Origin: Clostridiales bacterium
Lineage (GTDB): Bacteria > Bacillota > Clostridia > Lachnospirales > Lachnospiraceae
Direction of reading: 5' to 3'
NCBI GenBank assembly: GCA_018374355.1
Contig: JAHAFI010000008.1
Span: forward strand, 1 to 64,000
Length of the DNA stretch: 64,000 nucleotides
Made by a program: the position numbers and the translations under genes. This document shows positions 15,326 through 24,171 of the stretch, piece after piece. The notes below the pieces were generated by a model. That model ran no database searches and was not told where the DNA came from. It saw only the letters and a program-made list of their open reading frames with translations. Each line of letters opens with the position of its first letter. The first letter of the stretch is position 1.

Positions 15326-16823
15326 ATAGACAGCGCATCATCTGTGCATAAATTCCTTCAGATGAAATATGCTCCAGCATTTCGGTTACCGTCTTTTCAA
15401 ATTCCGGAATTTCTGTCAGATCTCTGTCCCAGAACCCGGTATTGGTGCAGACAGCATGTACAAGCTCCCCGGCGGAATCGTCTTTGTGCTCATAATAAAA
15501 TTTCAATATCCGGCGGTCATCGGAAACCGTATAAGAGCTGCCGTCCGGCCGTTTTGAAGAAAGCCCCGCTTCTGTCAACTGTGTTCCCCGGTAGAATGCG
15601 AGGTAAAATGCAAAGGATGCGGTAAGACAGAGAGGGAGATGGTGGAACTTATTGACATACGCTTCCAGAGACGGCAAAACCCGGGCTTTCCATTTAGAAG
15701 TAGAATTTAAAGAGATGGAAAGCAGTGCGTGGTCAATAAAGGGATTTTTGAAACGTTCTGTGACTGCTGCTGCAAAGTCTCTGCAATTTTCTTCAGGCAG
15801 GGAAAGGGTGGGTATAATTTCCTCATAAAGGGCTTTATTCATGAACTTTAAAATAGTCGGATCTTCCATACAATCCCGTACAAGGTTCTGTCCGGCAAGG
15901 TAAGCCCCCAATACCATAGAAGTATGTGCGCCGTTTAAGATGCGTACCTTTCTCTGCTTGTAGGGCTTGTGGTCGTCGGTGATCAGAACGGGAAGACCTG
16001 CTTTTTCAAAGGGAAGTTCCGCCTTCAGAGTCTCCGGTCCCTCAATTACCCAGAAAGCAAAGACCTCCCCGGTATCTATGATACGGTCCTCATAGCCGTT
16101 TTCTCTGTGAAGAACCTCCGCTTCTTCTTTGGGAAAACCGGTTACAATGCGGTCTACCAGCGTGGAACAGAAAAGATTTTCCGTTTCTAACCAGCGGACA
16201 AATTCTTCGCCCAGATTCCACTGGGCGGCATATTGGAGCACACAATTTTTCAGCGCTTTTCCATTTTCTTCAATCAGTTCGCAGGGGAGGAGGACAAAGC
16301 CTTTCCCCGCTTCCTGACCGAATATTTGGAAACGGCGGTATAGAAACTGCGTTAATTTGCCCGGATAACTGGCAGCGGGGGTATCGGTAAACTGGCAGGA
16401 GGGATCATAGACAATGCCGGCTTCTGTTGTGTTGCTGGTGATGAAGCGAAGATGAGGGTTTTGGGCGCAGGCCATAACCTCTTCATAATCGCTGCAGGCG
16501 TTTAGGCACCTGCTTACACAGGAGAGAACCCGTTTGCCGTTTACCCTCCGTCCCTTTTCAAAGCCGCGGGAGTACAGGGTGTAAAGACCCTCCTGTTCAT
16601 TGATCCTGTCAGCAGCAGTATGTCCCGGTCTTGCTGCTCTTGGCTGTACAAGAACCACTTTGCTGTCAAAATCCGCTTTTTCATTCATCACATCAACAAA
16701 ATAATCCACAAAGGCCCGTAAGAAATTTCCTTCACCAAATTGAAGGATGCGTTCAGGAGCATTTTTTAACAGATATCCCTGATAATTCAGGTCTCTGAGT
16801 GTTTCATAATTTAATCTTTTCAT
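15324..16823 (-). CDS. uxaB: Tagaturonate reductase (altronate oxidoreductase)
   Basis: A 499-residue protein of the mannitol dehydrogenase/UxaB family. The N-terminal Rossmann part carries ILQFGEGNFLRAFVDYF, and the C-terminal part KVRILNGAHTSMVLGAYLAG contains the catalytic Lys-x4-Asn-x2-His pattern. It interconverts D-tagaturonate and D-altronate with NAD in galacturonate breakdown. The ATG overlaps the uxaA stop by one base (TAATG), so the two are translationally coupled. No uxaC or kdgK/kdgA is in this window, so the pathway must be completed elsewhere. Confidence 0.93.
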   Translation of the reverse strand: MKRLNYETLRDLNYQGYLLKNAPERILQFGEGNFLRAFVDYFVDVMNEKADFDSKVVLVQPRAARPGHTAADRINEQEGLYTLYSRGFEKGRRVNGKRVLSCVSRCLNACSDYEEVMACAQNPHLRFITSNTTEAGIVYDPSCQFTDTPAASYPGKLTQFLYRRFQIFGQEAGKGFVLLPCELIEENGKALKNCVLQYAAQWNLGEEFVRWLETENLFCSTLVDRIVTGFPKEEAEVLHRENGYEDRIIDTGEVFAFWVIEGPETLKAELPFEKAGLPVLITDDHKPYKQRKVRILNGAHTSMVLGAYLAGQNLVRDCMEDPTILKFMNKALYEEIIPTLSLPEENCRDFAAAVTERFKNPFIDHALLSISLNSTSKWKARVLPSLEAYVNKFHHLPLCLTASFAFYLAFYRGTQLTEAGLSSKRPDGSSYTVSDDRRILKFYYEHKDDSAGELVHAVCTNTGFWDRDLTEIPEFEKTVTEMLEHISSEGIYAQMMRCL

Positions 16824-18304
16824 TATAGTGTAACTCCTTGTTTAAAGATAGCCATATCGTGAAATCCCGCCTTTTCGGCTTTCACCTGTTCTCCGGAAGC
16901 AACCGCAATCACATAGTCAAAAAGCTGCCGGCTTAATGTGTCAAGATCAGTACCTTCTGTCAGGATGCCGCAGTTAAAATCGATCCAGTTTCCTTTGCGC
17001 CGGGAAAGGGCAGAGTTGCTGGAAATTTTAACAGTAGGAACAGGAGAAGCAAAAGGAGTCCCCCGTCCGGTTGTAAACAGTACAATGTGGGCGCCGGAAG
17101 CTGCAAGGGCTGTGGAAGCCACAAGATCATTTCCGGGAGCGCTTAAAAGGTTCAGGCCCTTTTCCTGCACAGGCTCTCCGTAAGCGAGAACGCCGCAGAC
17201 AGGAGCGCTTCCTGATTTCTGGGTACAGCCAAGGGATTTATCTTCCAGTGTAGAGATTCCCCCCTTTTTATTTCCCGGGGAGGGATTTTCGTAAATGGTC
17301 TGATGGTGGCTGGTGAAGTAATTTTTAAAGTTGTTAATCAGTGAAACAGTTTTTTCAAAGACTTCTTCATTTTTACAGCGGTTCATAAGCAGGGTTTCAG
17401 CGCCGAACATTTCAGGAACCTCTGTAAGAATCGTAGTACCGCCTTTGGAAATCAGCAAATCGGAAAAAGCGCCTACCGCGGGATTGGCTGTGATACCGGA
17501 AAGACCGTCGGAGCCGCCGCATTTCATACCGATAATCAGTTCACTGCAAGGGACAGGCTCTCTTTTTGCACATCGGGCATAGTCCGCCAGCTCATTCATC
17601 AGCTCAAGAGAATCTGCAATCTCGTCGTCGGATTCCTGACAAACGAGAAATTTTACCCGGTTTTCATTGTAAGGTCCGATATATTTTTTCAATTCCTCAA
17701 TATTGCTGTTCTCACATCCGAGACCGAGAACCAGTACGCCTCCGGCATTGGGATGGTTGACTAAATCGGCAAGGATCCGTCTTGTATTGTCCTGATCTTC
17801 CCCCATCTGAGAGCATCCGTAGGGATGGGGAAAGGCTGCAACCGCTTCAATGCTGCCGCTGACCAGAGACTGGGCCTTCCTTTCAATAGCTGCAGCCACG
17901 TTATTTACACAGCCTACGGTGGGGATGATCCAGAGTTCATTCCGGACACCGACTTTGTTGTTTTCCCTTCGATATCCCAGAAAAAACCGTTCTTTTGTAG
18001 GAGGCAGCAGAGTATTTTCTTTATTATAAGTATAAGTAAGAAGGCCGCCTAACCCGGTTTGCATATTATGTACGTGAATCCAGCTTCCTGCTTTGACAGG
18101 CTCTTTTGTAAGACCGATGGGATATCCGTACTTTATGACGGCCTCATTTTGGGCCAGATCCTCAAGCGCAAATTTATGTCCCTGAGGAATATCTTCTGAA
18201 AGGGTGATATCCTTATGGTCAATAGAGACTAAAGTTCCTGCTTTTAAAGGGCAAAGCGCTACGGCAACCTTATCGTCCGGGTGGATTTTTATGTATTTCT
18301 CCAT
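16823..18304 (-). CDS. uxaA: Altronate dehydratase (hydrolase)
   Basis: A 493-residue UxaA/GarD family protein: an N-terminal SAF domain (MEKYIKIHPDDKVAVALCPL...) followed by the large dehydratase domain with GYRRENNKVGVRNELWIIPTVGCVNN, HPYGCSQMGED and MKCGGSDGLSG. It converts D-altronate to 2-keto-3-deoxygluconate with a bound metal. ATG 18304 is chosen because AGGAGGAAATTTCT precedes it. It forms an operon with uxaB, read from the promoter at 18399-18371. Confidence 0.93.
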   Translation of the reverse strand: MEKYIKIHPDDKVAVALCPLKAGTLVSIDHKDITLSEDIPQGHKFALEDLAQNEAVIKYGYPIGLTKEPVKAGSWIHVHNMQTGLGGLLTYTYNKENTLLPPTKERFFLGYRRENNKVGVRNELWIIPTVGCVNNVAAAIERKAQSLVSGSIEAVAAFPHPYGCSQMGEDQDNTRRILADLVNHPNAGGVLVLGLGCENSNIEELKKYIGPYNENRVKFLVCQESDDEIADSLELMNELADYARCAKREPVPCSELIIGMKCGGSDGLSGITANPAVGAFSDLLISKGGTTILTEVPEMFGAETLLMNRCKNEEVFEKTVSLINNFKNYFTSHHQTIYENPSPGNKKGGISTLEDKSLGCTQKSGSAPVCGVLAYGEPVQEKGLNLLSAPGNDLVASTALAASGAHIVLFTTGRGTPFASPVPTVKISSNSALSRRKGNWIDFNCGILTEGTDLDTLSRQLFDYVIAVASGEQVKAEKAGFHDMAIFKQGVTL

Positions 18305-18370
18305 AGAAATTTCCTCCTGCATTTGTAACTATGAAGTCTAAAAGGCTGAATAATTATCAATCTTACATAA

Positions 18371-18399
18371 AATATACAGCGCAATTTCGGATACGTCAA
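18371..18399 (-). promoter_or_regulatory. Sigma-70 promoter of uxaA-uxaB
   Basis: On the minus strand TTGACG (18399-18394), a 17-bp spacer and TATATT (18376-18371), about 66 bp upstream of the uxaA start. Confidence 0.75.
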
Positions 18400-18457
18400 C
18401 GGAAAATTCGCATAAAATATAATCCGGAAAAAATTGCCGTTTATAGTAAAAAAATGC

Positions 18458-18486
18458 TTGCATTTTATAAAAAACGTATTTATAAT
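18458..18486 (+). promoter_or_regulatory. Sigma-70 promoter of the marR-ABC exporter operon
   Basis: TTGCAT (18458-18463), 17-bp spacer, TATAAT (18481-18486). The -35 lies within a palindrome AAATGC-TT-GCATTT (18453-18466), and the MarR-type dyad begins at the -10. Confidence 0.85.
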
Positions 18487-18524
18487 GTTAGTATTCTAAC
18501 AAATAAGTTAGGATACTAACATTA
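18483..18524 (+). promoter_or_regulatory. MarR-type dyad operator over the start site
   Basis: TAATGTTAGTAT at the left and ATACTAACATTA at the right are exact reverse complements. They enclose two half-palindromes, GTTAGTATTCTAAC (18487-18500) and GTTAGGATACTAAC (18507-18520), separated by 6 bp. The dyad spans the -10 and the transcription start, so the MarR protein should repress its own operon. Confidence 0.85.
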
Positions 18525-18535
18525 TTTATGCCTGA

Positions 18536-18627
18536 GTCAAAACCCCGCTGCAAGCAACGGGGCATTTGACCCTCGCAGCAGTCGCCAAATGGATATGCAA
18601 GCATATCCTCTTGGCTCGTTGCCTGCG
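18536..18627 (+). promoter_or_regulatory. Structured 5' leader between the marR operator and marR
   Basis: Hairpin 1: GTCAA...CCCCG pairs with CGGGG...TTGAC (18536-18570). Hairpin 2: CGCAG, GCCAA and GGATATGC pair in order with GCATATCC, TTGGC and CTGCG (18574-18627), the apex being a perfect 8-bp stem with a 2-nt loop. There is no T-run. It may control marR translation or RNA stability. Confidence 0.7.
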
Positions 18628-18652
18628 GGAACAAAATGAGAAAGCAGGCAGG

Positions 18653-19138
18653 ATGACAGAGAGGAGAGTGACAGTTCAGATGGAGACGGCAGATAAACAG
18701 GAAAATCAGGCGCTCGGATTTATGATAAAACAGATCAACAATATGATCCGGCGGAGACTGGATCAGCGTTTTGCGGAAGCCGGGCTTTCAGATTTTTCCG
18801 GGATGCAGGGACCGATTTTAGGTTATATCCAGCAGGAAAGCCAGCAGAGGGACGTTTTTCAAAGGGATATTGAAAAGACTTTCCAGATTCGGCGTTCCAC
18901 AGCTACCGTCATGCTGCAGAATCTGGAGCAGAAGGGCTACATTGAGAGAGAGGCAGTAAAGTCAGATGCCCGGCTGAAAAGGATAAGTCTGACAGAGCGT
19001 GCAGTGAGATATGACCGGGAAATTCACAGGCTGCTGGACCGGTTTAATCTGGAAGTGGAGGCAGGGATCAGTCCGGCTGAAAAGGAGGCTTTTTGCAAGG
19101 TTCTTGCCAAAATCGTTCACAATCTGGAAGAAGAATGA
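18653..19138 (+). CDS. MarR-family transcriptional repressor
   Basis: A winged-helix MarR protein: ALGFMIKQINNMIRRRLDQRF (dimerisation helix), LSDFSGMQGPILGYI, FQRDIEKTFQIRRSTATVMLQNLEQKGYIERE (recognition helix) and SDARLKRISLTERA (wing). ATG 18653 gives 161 residues; ATG 18680 is also possible with GAGGAGAG upstream, and the open frame before 18653 lies in the hairpin leader. The matching dyad operator lies in its own promoter, and the two ABC half-transporters follow, so it probably senses a toxic compound exported by them. Confidence 0.87.
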   Translation: MTERRVTVQMETADKQENQALGFMIKQINNMIRRRLDQRFAEAGLSDFSGMQGPILGYIQQESQQRDVFQRDIEKTFQIRRSTATVMLQNLEQKGYIEREAVKSDARLKRISLTERAVRYDREIHRLLDRFNLEVEAGISPAEKEAFCKVLAKIVHNLEEE

Positions 19139-19199
19139 TCTGGCAGCAAGTATGCCGGAACGTACACAAAAGAAATAAAAGAAGGAGGAGCGGTTAAAT

Positions 19200-20951
19200 A
19201 TGCTCAAGACACTATTAAGACAGGTGAAGGAATTTAAATGGGATTCCATTCGCACGCCTTTATGTATGATTTTGGAGGTTGCAATGGAGATGGTCATTCC
19301 ATTGCTGATGGCTTCCATCATTGACGATGGTGTGGAAGCGGGGGATATGAACCATATTCTGAAGGTAGGCGGCTGCATGGTTGCGGCGGCGGCTATCGGT
19401 TTGTGGGCAGGTATGATGGGCGGAAAATACGGCGCCCGGGCATCAGCAGGTTTTGCCAGAAATCTGCGGCAGTCCATGTATGAAAATATCCAGACCTTTT
19501 CCTTTTCCAATATCGACAAATTTTCCACGGCAGGTCTGGTAACCCGTATGACTACCGACGTTACCAATCTGCAGAATGCCTATCAGATGATTCTGCGCAT
19601 GTGTACCAGAGCCCCGGCCAGTCTGATCTGCGCCATGGCTATGGCTTTCTTTATCAATGCCAGAATTGCCAGCGTCTATCTGGGAGCAGTTATCTTTCTG
19701 GGAGGGATTCTGTTTATCATCATGAAAAAAGCCATGAAGTATTTCAATCAGGCATTCCCAAAATACGATGAGATGAACGCCAGCGTTCAGGAAAACATAA
19801 CGGCTCAGCGGGTAGTCAAAGCATATGTGCGTGAGGAACATGAAACAGAAAAATTCCACAGGGCCAGCAGCAACATTTACCGGATGTTTATGAAGGCGGA
19901 GGGGATTTTGACCTATAACGCGCCGCTGATGCAGCTTACAGTTTATAGCTGTATTTTGCTGATCAGTTGGATCGGTGCAAAGATGATCGTCGCAGGAAAT
20001 CTCTCAACAGGGGAACTGATGAGCCTTCTGACCTACTGCATGAATATTCTGATGAGCCTGATGATGCTGTCCATGATTTTTGTTATGGTGACTATGAGTA
20101 TGACCAGCGCCAGACGTATCAGCGAGGTTCTGAATGAGACAGCAGATTTGAAGAACCCGGAAAATCCGGATTTTGATGTGCCCGACGGCAGCATCCGTTT
20201 TGAAAATGTCACCTTCCGTTATAATTCCGGCAGTGAAAAGCCGATTCTGGACCAGATTAATTTTGAGGTAAAACCGGGAGAAACCATCGGTATTCTGGGG
20301 GGAACGGGAAGTTCTAAGACCAGCCTTGTGAACCTGATCAGCCGCCTTTATGATGTGGAAGAAGGCACCGTCTTTGTAGGCGGCAAGGATGTGCGAAGCT
20401 ATGACATGGAGACGCTTCGGCAGGAGGTTTCCGTGGTCCTGCAGAAAAATGTACTGTTTTCAGGAACCATTCTGGAAAATCTCCGCTGGGGTGATGCAAA
20501 GGCATCGGAGGAAGAGTGCAGACGGGTCTGCCGACTGGCCTGCGCCGATGAATTCATTGAAAAGATGCCGGACAAATATGAAACCCGGATTGAACAGGGG
20601 GGCAGCAATGTTTCCGGTGGTCAGAAGCAGAGGCTGTGTATTGCCAGAGCGCTGCTGAAAAAGCCGAAGATCCTGATTCTGGATGACAGCACCAGTGCGG
20701 TGGATACCGCTACGGATGCAAAAATCAGAAACGCATTTGCAACGGAAATTCCGGATACCACCAAACTGATCATTGCACAGCGTATTTCCAGTATTCAGCA
20801 CGCAGACCGGATTCTGGTTTTGGACAGCGGACGGCTGGATGCCATCGGCACCCACGAAGAACTGCTTGCCTCCAATGCCATCTATCAGGAGGTTTATGAG
20901 GCGCAGACCGGAGGCGGCGGAGACTTTGATAAAATCGGAGGTGAGGCATAA
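19200..20951 (+). CDS. ABC exporter half-transporter with degenerate ATPase site
   Basis: A 583-residue fusion of a six-helix membrane domain (1-310) and an ATPase domain (330-583). Walker A is GGTGSSKT (367-374), the signature is VSGGQ (471-475), and Walker B reads ILILDDST, with Asp496 where the catalytic glutamate should be. The H-loop reads IAQR, with Gln in place of the switch histidine. Such changes mark the non-hydrolysing half of heterodimeric multidrug exporters of the BmrCD/LmrCD/TM287-288 type. The next gene supplies the partner; the stop and its ATG overlap by one base (TAATG). Confidence 0.92.
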   Translation: MLKTLLRQVKEFKWDSIRTPLCMILEVAMEMVIPLLMASIIDDGVEAGDMNHILKVGGCMVAAAAIGLWAGMMGGKYGARASAGFARNLRQSMYENIQTFSFSNIDKFSTAGLVTRMTTDVTNLQNAYQMILRMCTRAPASLICAMAMAFFINARIASVYLGAVIFLGGILFIIMKKAMKYFNQAFPKYDEMNASVQENITAQRVVKAYVREEHETEKFHRASSNIYRMFMKAEGILTYNAPLMQLTVYSCILLISWIGAKMIVAGNLSTGELMSLLTYCMNILMSLMMLSMIFVMVTMSMTSARRISEVLNETADLKNPENPDFDVPDGSIRFENVTFRYNSGSEKPILDQINFEVKPGETIGILGGTGSSKTSLVNLISRLYDVEEGTVFVGGKDVRSYDMETLRQEVSVVLQKNVLFSGTILENLRWGDAKASEEECRRVCRLACADEFIEKMPDKYETRIEQGGSNVSGGQKQRLCIARALLKKPKILILDDSTSAVDTATDAKIRNAFATEIPDTTKLIIAQRISSIQHADRILVLDSGRLDAIGTHEELLASNAIYQEVYEAQTGGGGDFDKIGGEA

Positions 20952-22858
20952 TGGCAGGAAACAGACAGCAGAGAAACAGCCGTATGATGAAAGGCGGCGC
21001 AAAGATAGATCACCCGGAAAAGGTATTTGCCCGGCTGATGCAGTATGTTCTGAAAAAATACGGGATTCATTTCGGGCTGGTGGCAGTGTTCATTTTCGTC
21101 AGCGTGCTTGCAAACGTGCAGGGGACCCTGTTTTTACAGACCCTGATCGATGATTACATTCTGCCGGTACTGGGGGACTCCAACCCGGATTTTTCAGGTC
21201 TTTTACAGGCGATCATCAGGGTAGGAGGCTTTTATCTGGCAGGTGTTTGCTGCACATGGACATATAATAAAATTATGGTCAGCGTAACGCAGGGAACGCT
21301 CCGCAGCCTGCGGGATGATCTGTTTGCCCATATGGAAAAACTGCCCATTAAATATTTTGATACCCATGTACATGGTGATATCATGTCCCTGTATACCAAC
21401 GATATCGATACCCTGCGGCAGATGATTTCCCAGAGTATCCCTCAGATTTTCTCCAGCGCCATCACGATTGTTTCCGTATTGATCAGTATGATCATGCTCA
21501 GTGTTCCGCTGACCATTGCCACACTGGTTATGGTGGGAGGAATGGTCTTTGCGGCAGGAAAAGTGGGAAGTTTAAGCGGCAGATACTTTGTAGGACAGCA
21601 GCAGGACATTGGTAAGGTAAACGGTTATATTGAGGAAATGATGGAAGGACAGAAGGTAGTAAAGGTATTCTGTCATGAAGAGAAAAGCGTGGAGGAATTT
21701 AAAAAACTGAATGACCAGCTTTTTAACAGCGCTTATCATGCAAATAAGTTTGCAAACCTGATGGGACCTATCAATACCCAGTTAGGAAATATGAGTTATG
21801 TGGTCTGCGCTATTTTAGGCGGCGCGCTGGCCCTTTCCGGTTTTGGCGGTTTTACGCTGGGCGGCCTTGCAAGTTTTCTCACCTTTAACAAGAGCTTCAA
21901 TATGCCCATCAGTCAGGTGAGCATGCAGTTTAACAGCATCATTATGGCACTGGCAGGAGCAAAGAGGGTCTTTGATCTTTTGGATGAAACGGTGGAGACC
22001 GATAACGGATATGTAACGCTGGTCCGTACAAAAAAAGAAAACGGCAGACTGACGGAATGCAGCGAGCGAACAGGAATGTGGGCGTGGAAACATACCCATC
22101 AGGCAGACGGCAGCGTGGATTATGTGGAACTGCAGGGTGATGTGGTATTCAACGATGTGGATTTTGGCTACACTGATGAAAAAATCGTACTCCATAACGT
22201 AAAACTCTATGCCCAGCCGGGACAGAAGATCGCCTTTGTTGGCTCCACAGGAGCCGGAAAAACCACGATTACCAACCTGATCAACCGTTTTTATGATATT
22301 CAGGACGGAAAAATCCGCTATGACGGTATCAACATCAATAAAATCAAGAAAGATGACCTGCGGCGTTCTCTGGGAATCGTACTGCAGGACACGCATTTGT
22401 TTACCGATACGGTTATGGAAAATATCCGGTTCGGCCGTCTGGACGCCACCGACGAGGAGGTTATTGCAGCAGCGAAGCTTGCCAATGCCGACGGGTTTAT
22501 CCGTCAGCTCCCGGATGGTTATCAGACGGTGCTGACCGGGGACGGAGCTAATCTGAGTCAGGGACAGCGTCAGCTTTTGTCCATCGCCCGGGCGGCAGTA
22601 GCCGATCCTCCGGTACTGATTCTGGATGAGGCTACCAGTTCCATTGATACCCGTACCGAGAAAATTGTACAGGATGGTATGGATAAGCTGATGCAGGGCC
22701 GCACCACCTTTGTCATTGCCCACAGGCTTTCCACTGTCAAAAACAGTGACTGTATCATGGTACTTGAGCAGGGACGGATCATTGAGCGGGGGACCCATGA
22801 GGAACTGATCGCACGGCAGGGAAAATATTATCAGTTGTATACAGGTTGCGCTTCCTGA
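20951..22858 (+). CDS. ABC exporter half-transporter, catalytically canonical partner
   Basis: 635 residues: six membrane helices (about 35-345) and an ATPase domain with Walker A GSTGAGKT, signature LSQGQ, Walker B LILDEATS (glutamate present) and H-loop IAHR. An insertion of about 45 residues (around 360-405, rich in charged residues and containing ERTGMWAWKHTH) precedes the ATPase domain. With the upstream half it should form a heterodimer in the membrane that exports drugs or lipophilic compounds, controlled by the MarR regulator. A terminator follows at 22896. Confidence 0.92.
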   Translation: MAGNRQQRNSRMMKGGAKIDHPEKVFARLMQYVLKKYGIHFGLVAVFIFVSVLANVQGTLFLQTLIDDYILPVLGDSNPDFSGLLQAIIRVGGFYLAGVCCTWTYNKIMVSVTQGTLRSLRDDLFAHMEKLPIKYFDTHVHGDIMSLYTNDIDTLRQMISQSIPQIFSSAITIVSVLISMIMLSVPLTIATLVMVGGMVFAAGKVGSLSGRYFVGQQQDIGKVNGYIEEMMEGQKVVKVFCHEEKSVEEFKKLNDQLFNSAYHANKFANLMGPINTQLGNMSYVVCAILGGALALSGFGGFTLGGLASFLTFNKSFNMPISQVSMQFNSIIMALAGAKRVFDLLDETVETDNGYVTLVRTKKENGRLTECSERTGMWAWKHTHQADGSVDYVELQGDVVFNDVDFGYTDEKIVLHNVKLYAQPGQKIAFVGSTGAGKTTITNLINRFYDIQDGKIRYDGININKIKKDDLRRSLGIVLQDTHLFTDTVMENIRFGRLDATDEEVIAAAKLANADGFIRQLPDGYQTVLTGDGANLSQGQRQLLSIARAAVADPPVLILDEATSSIDTRTEKIVQDGMDKLMQGRTTFVIAHRLSTVKNSDCIMVLEQGRIIERGTHEELIARQGKYYQLYTGCAS

Positions 22859-22895
22859 GAAGAAAAAAGAAAATAACTGAAAGAATATTTTACAG

Positions 22896-22926
22896 AGAGA
22901 CTTCGCTAAATGTGAAGTCTCTTTTT
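22896..22926 (+). terminator. Terminator of the marR-ABC operon
   Basis: AGAGACTTC (22896-22904) pairs with GAAGTCTCT (22914-22922), 9-nt loop, then TTTT. Confidence 0.9.
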
Positions 22927-22936
22927 AAATGTTTGT

Positions 22937-22963
22937 GGGGAAATTCATTGACGAATTTTCCCC
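22937..22963. promoter_or_regulatory. Inverted repeat upstream of the polyol dehydrogenase
   Basis: GGGGAAATTC (22937-22946) and GAATTTTCCCC (22953-22963) form a near-perfect dyad with one extra T. It lies ~90 bp before the dehydrogenase gene and may be an operator or leader hairpin. Confidence 0.5.
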
Positions 22964-23053
22964 AAGGATTTATCATGGAATGCAGCAGGACGCTCACCTT
23001 TTTGAGCATCGAAATTCAAAAAGTCAGCAAATGTACACGGGAGGAAATCAAAA

Positions 23054-24109
23054 ATGGATGGAAAAATGAAAGTAGCAGTGATGCTGGGAATCGGAAAAAT
23101 CGGATTTGAGGAGCGGGAAATTCCAAAGCCGAAGGATGATGAGGTTTTAGTAAAACTGGAATATGTGGGTATCTGCGGAAGTGATCTCCACTACTATGAA
23201 ACAGGGGCCATCGGCGATTATGTGGTAGAGCCGCCGTTTGTCCTCGGCCATGAACCGGGAGGAGTTGTCACGGAGGTAGGAAAGAATGTAAAACACCTGA
23301 AGGTAGGGGACCGTGTTGCTCTGGAGCCGGGAAAAACCTGCGGACACTGTGAATTCTGCAAAACAGGCCGTTATAATTTGTGCCCGGAGGTTGTATTTTT
23401 CGCAACTCCTCCGGTAGACGGGGTATTTCAGGAATATGTGGCTCATGAGGCAGATTTGTGCTTTAGGCTTCCGGAAAATGTCAGCACCATGGAGGGTGCG
23501 CTGATTGAACCTCTGGCTGTAGGTTTCCATGCGGCGATGCAGGGGTCTGCAAAAGCCGGACAGACAGCCGTCGTTATGGGGGCAGGATGTATCGGCCTTG
23601 TAACGATGATGGCTCTAAAGGCTATGGGTGTTTCCAAAGTATACGTGGTGGATATTATGGAAAAACGTCTGCAGAAAGCGCTGGAGCTGGGAGCAGACGG
23701 GGTAATCAACGGAAGAGAGAAAGATCCTGTGGAAGAAGTGAGAAAGCTCACGGAAGGAAAGGGATGTGACCTTGCCATCGAGACGGCAGGAACAGAGATC
23801 ACCACGGTTCAGACCATTCATATGACGAAAAAAGGTGCAACGATCGTTCTGGTTGGCTACAGCAAGAGCGGAGAGATGACGCTGCCTATGAGCCTTGCAC
23901 TGGACAAAGAACTGACCTTTAAGACGGTATTCCGTTACCGTCACATTTATCCCATGGCGATCGAAGCGGTTGCAGCGGGTAAGGTGAACCTGAAAGGAAT
24001 TGTTACGGATATCTTCACGCTGGACGAGGCTCAGAAGGCTATGGACTACAGTGTTAATCATAAGGCAGATATTGTGAAAGCCGTGATCAGAATCGGGGAA
24101 GAGAAGTAA
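23054..24109 (+). CDS. Zinc-dependent polyol (sorbitol/xylitol-type) dehydrogenase
   Basis: A 351-residue medium-chain dehydrogenase. Catalytic zinc ligands are Cys41 (GICGSD), His66-Glu67 (GHEPGG) and Glu152 (IEPLAVG). Structural zinc cysteines lie at 96, 99, 102 and 110 (CGHCEFCKTGRYNLC). The Rossmann motif is MGAGCIG near 175-180, and Asp about 199 (VVDI) suggests NAD preference. It would oxidise a polyol to a ketose in the cytosol; sorbitol, xylitol and related substrates cannot be separated by eye. GGGAGGAAATC precedes ATG 23054. It appears to be a single-gene unit. Confidence 0.9.
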   Translation: MDGKMKVAVMLGIGKIGFEEREIPKPKDDEVLVKLEYVGICGSDLHYYETGAIGDYVVEPPFVLGHEPGGVVTEVGKNVKHLKVGDRVALEPGKTCGHCEFCKTGRYNLCPEVVFFATPPVDGVFQEYVAHEADLCFRLPENVSTMEGALIEPLAVGFHAAMQGSAKAGQTAVVMGAGCIGLVTMMALKAMGVSKVYVVDIMEKRLQKALELGADGVINGREKDPVEEVRKLTEGKGCDLAIETAGTEITTVQTIHMTKKGATIVLVGYSKSGEMTLPMSLALDKELTFKTVFRYRHIYPMAIEAVAAGKVNLKGIVTDIFTLDEAQKAMDYSVNHKADIVKAVIRIGEEK

Positions 24110-24171
24110 AATATCCCGGCAAAATCAATGTGGGGTATCCCGGAAAAGCTGGGAAAAAGGAGGGGGTTCGG

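Noticed and set aside
18566..18652. In-frame upstream extension of the marR gene
   Set aside because: It lies inside the hairpin leader and translates to sequence unlike MarR proteins.
21815..22798. 327-codon open frame on the minus strand
   Set aside because: It is antisense to the ATPase domain of the second ABC half-transporter and has no family similarity.
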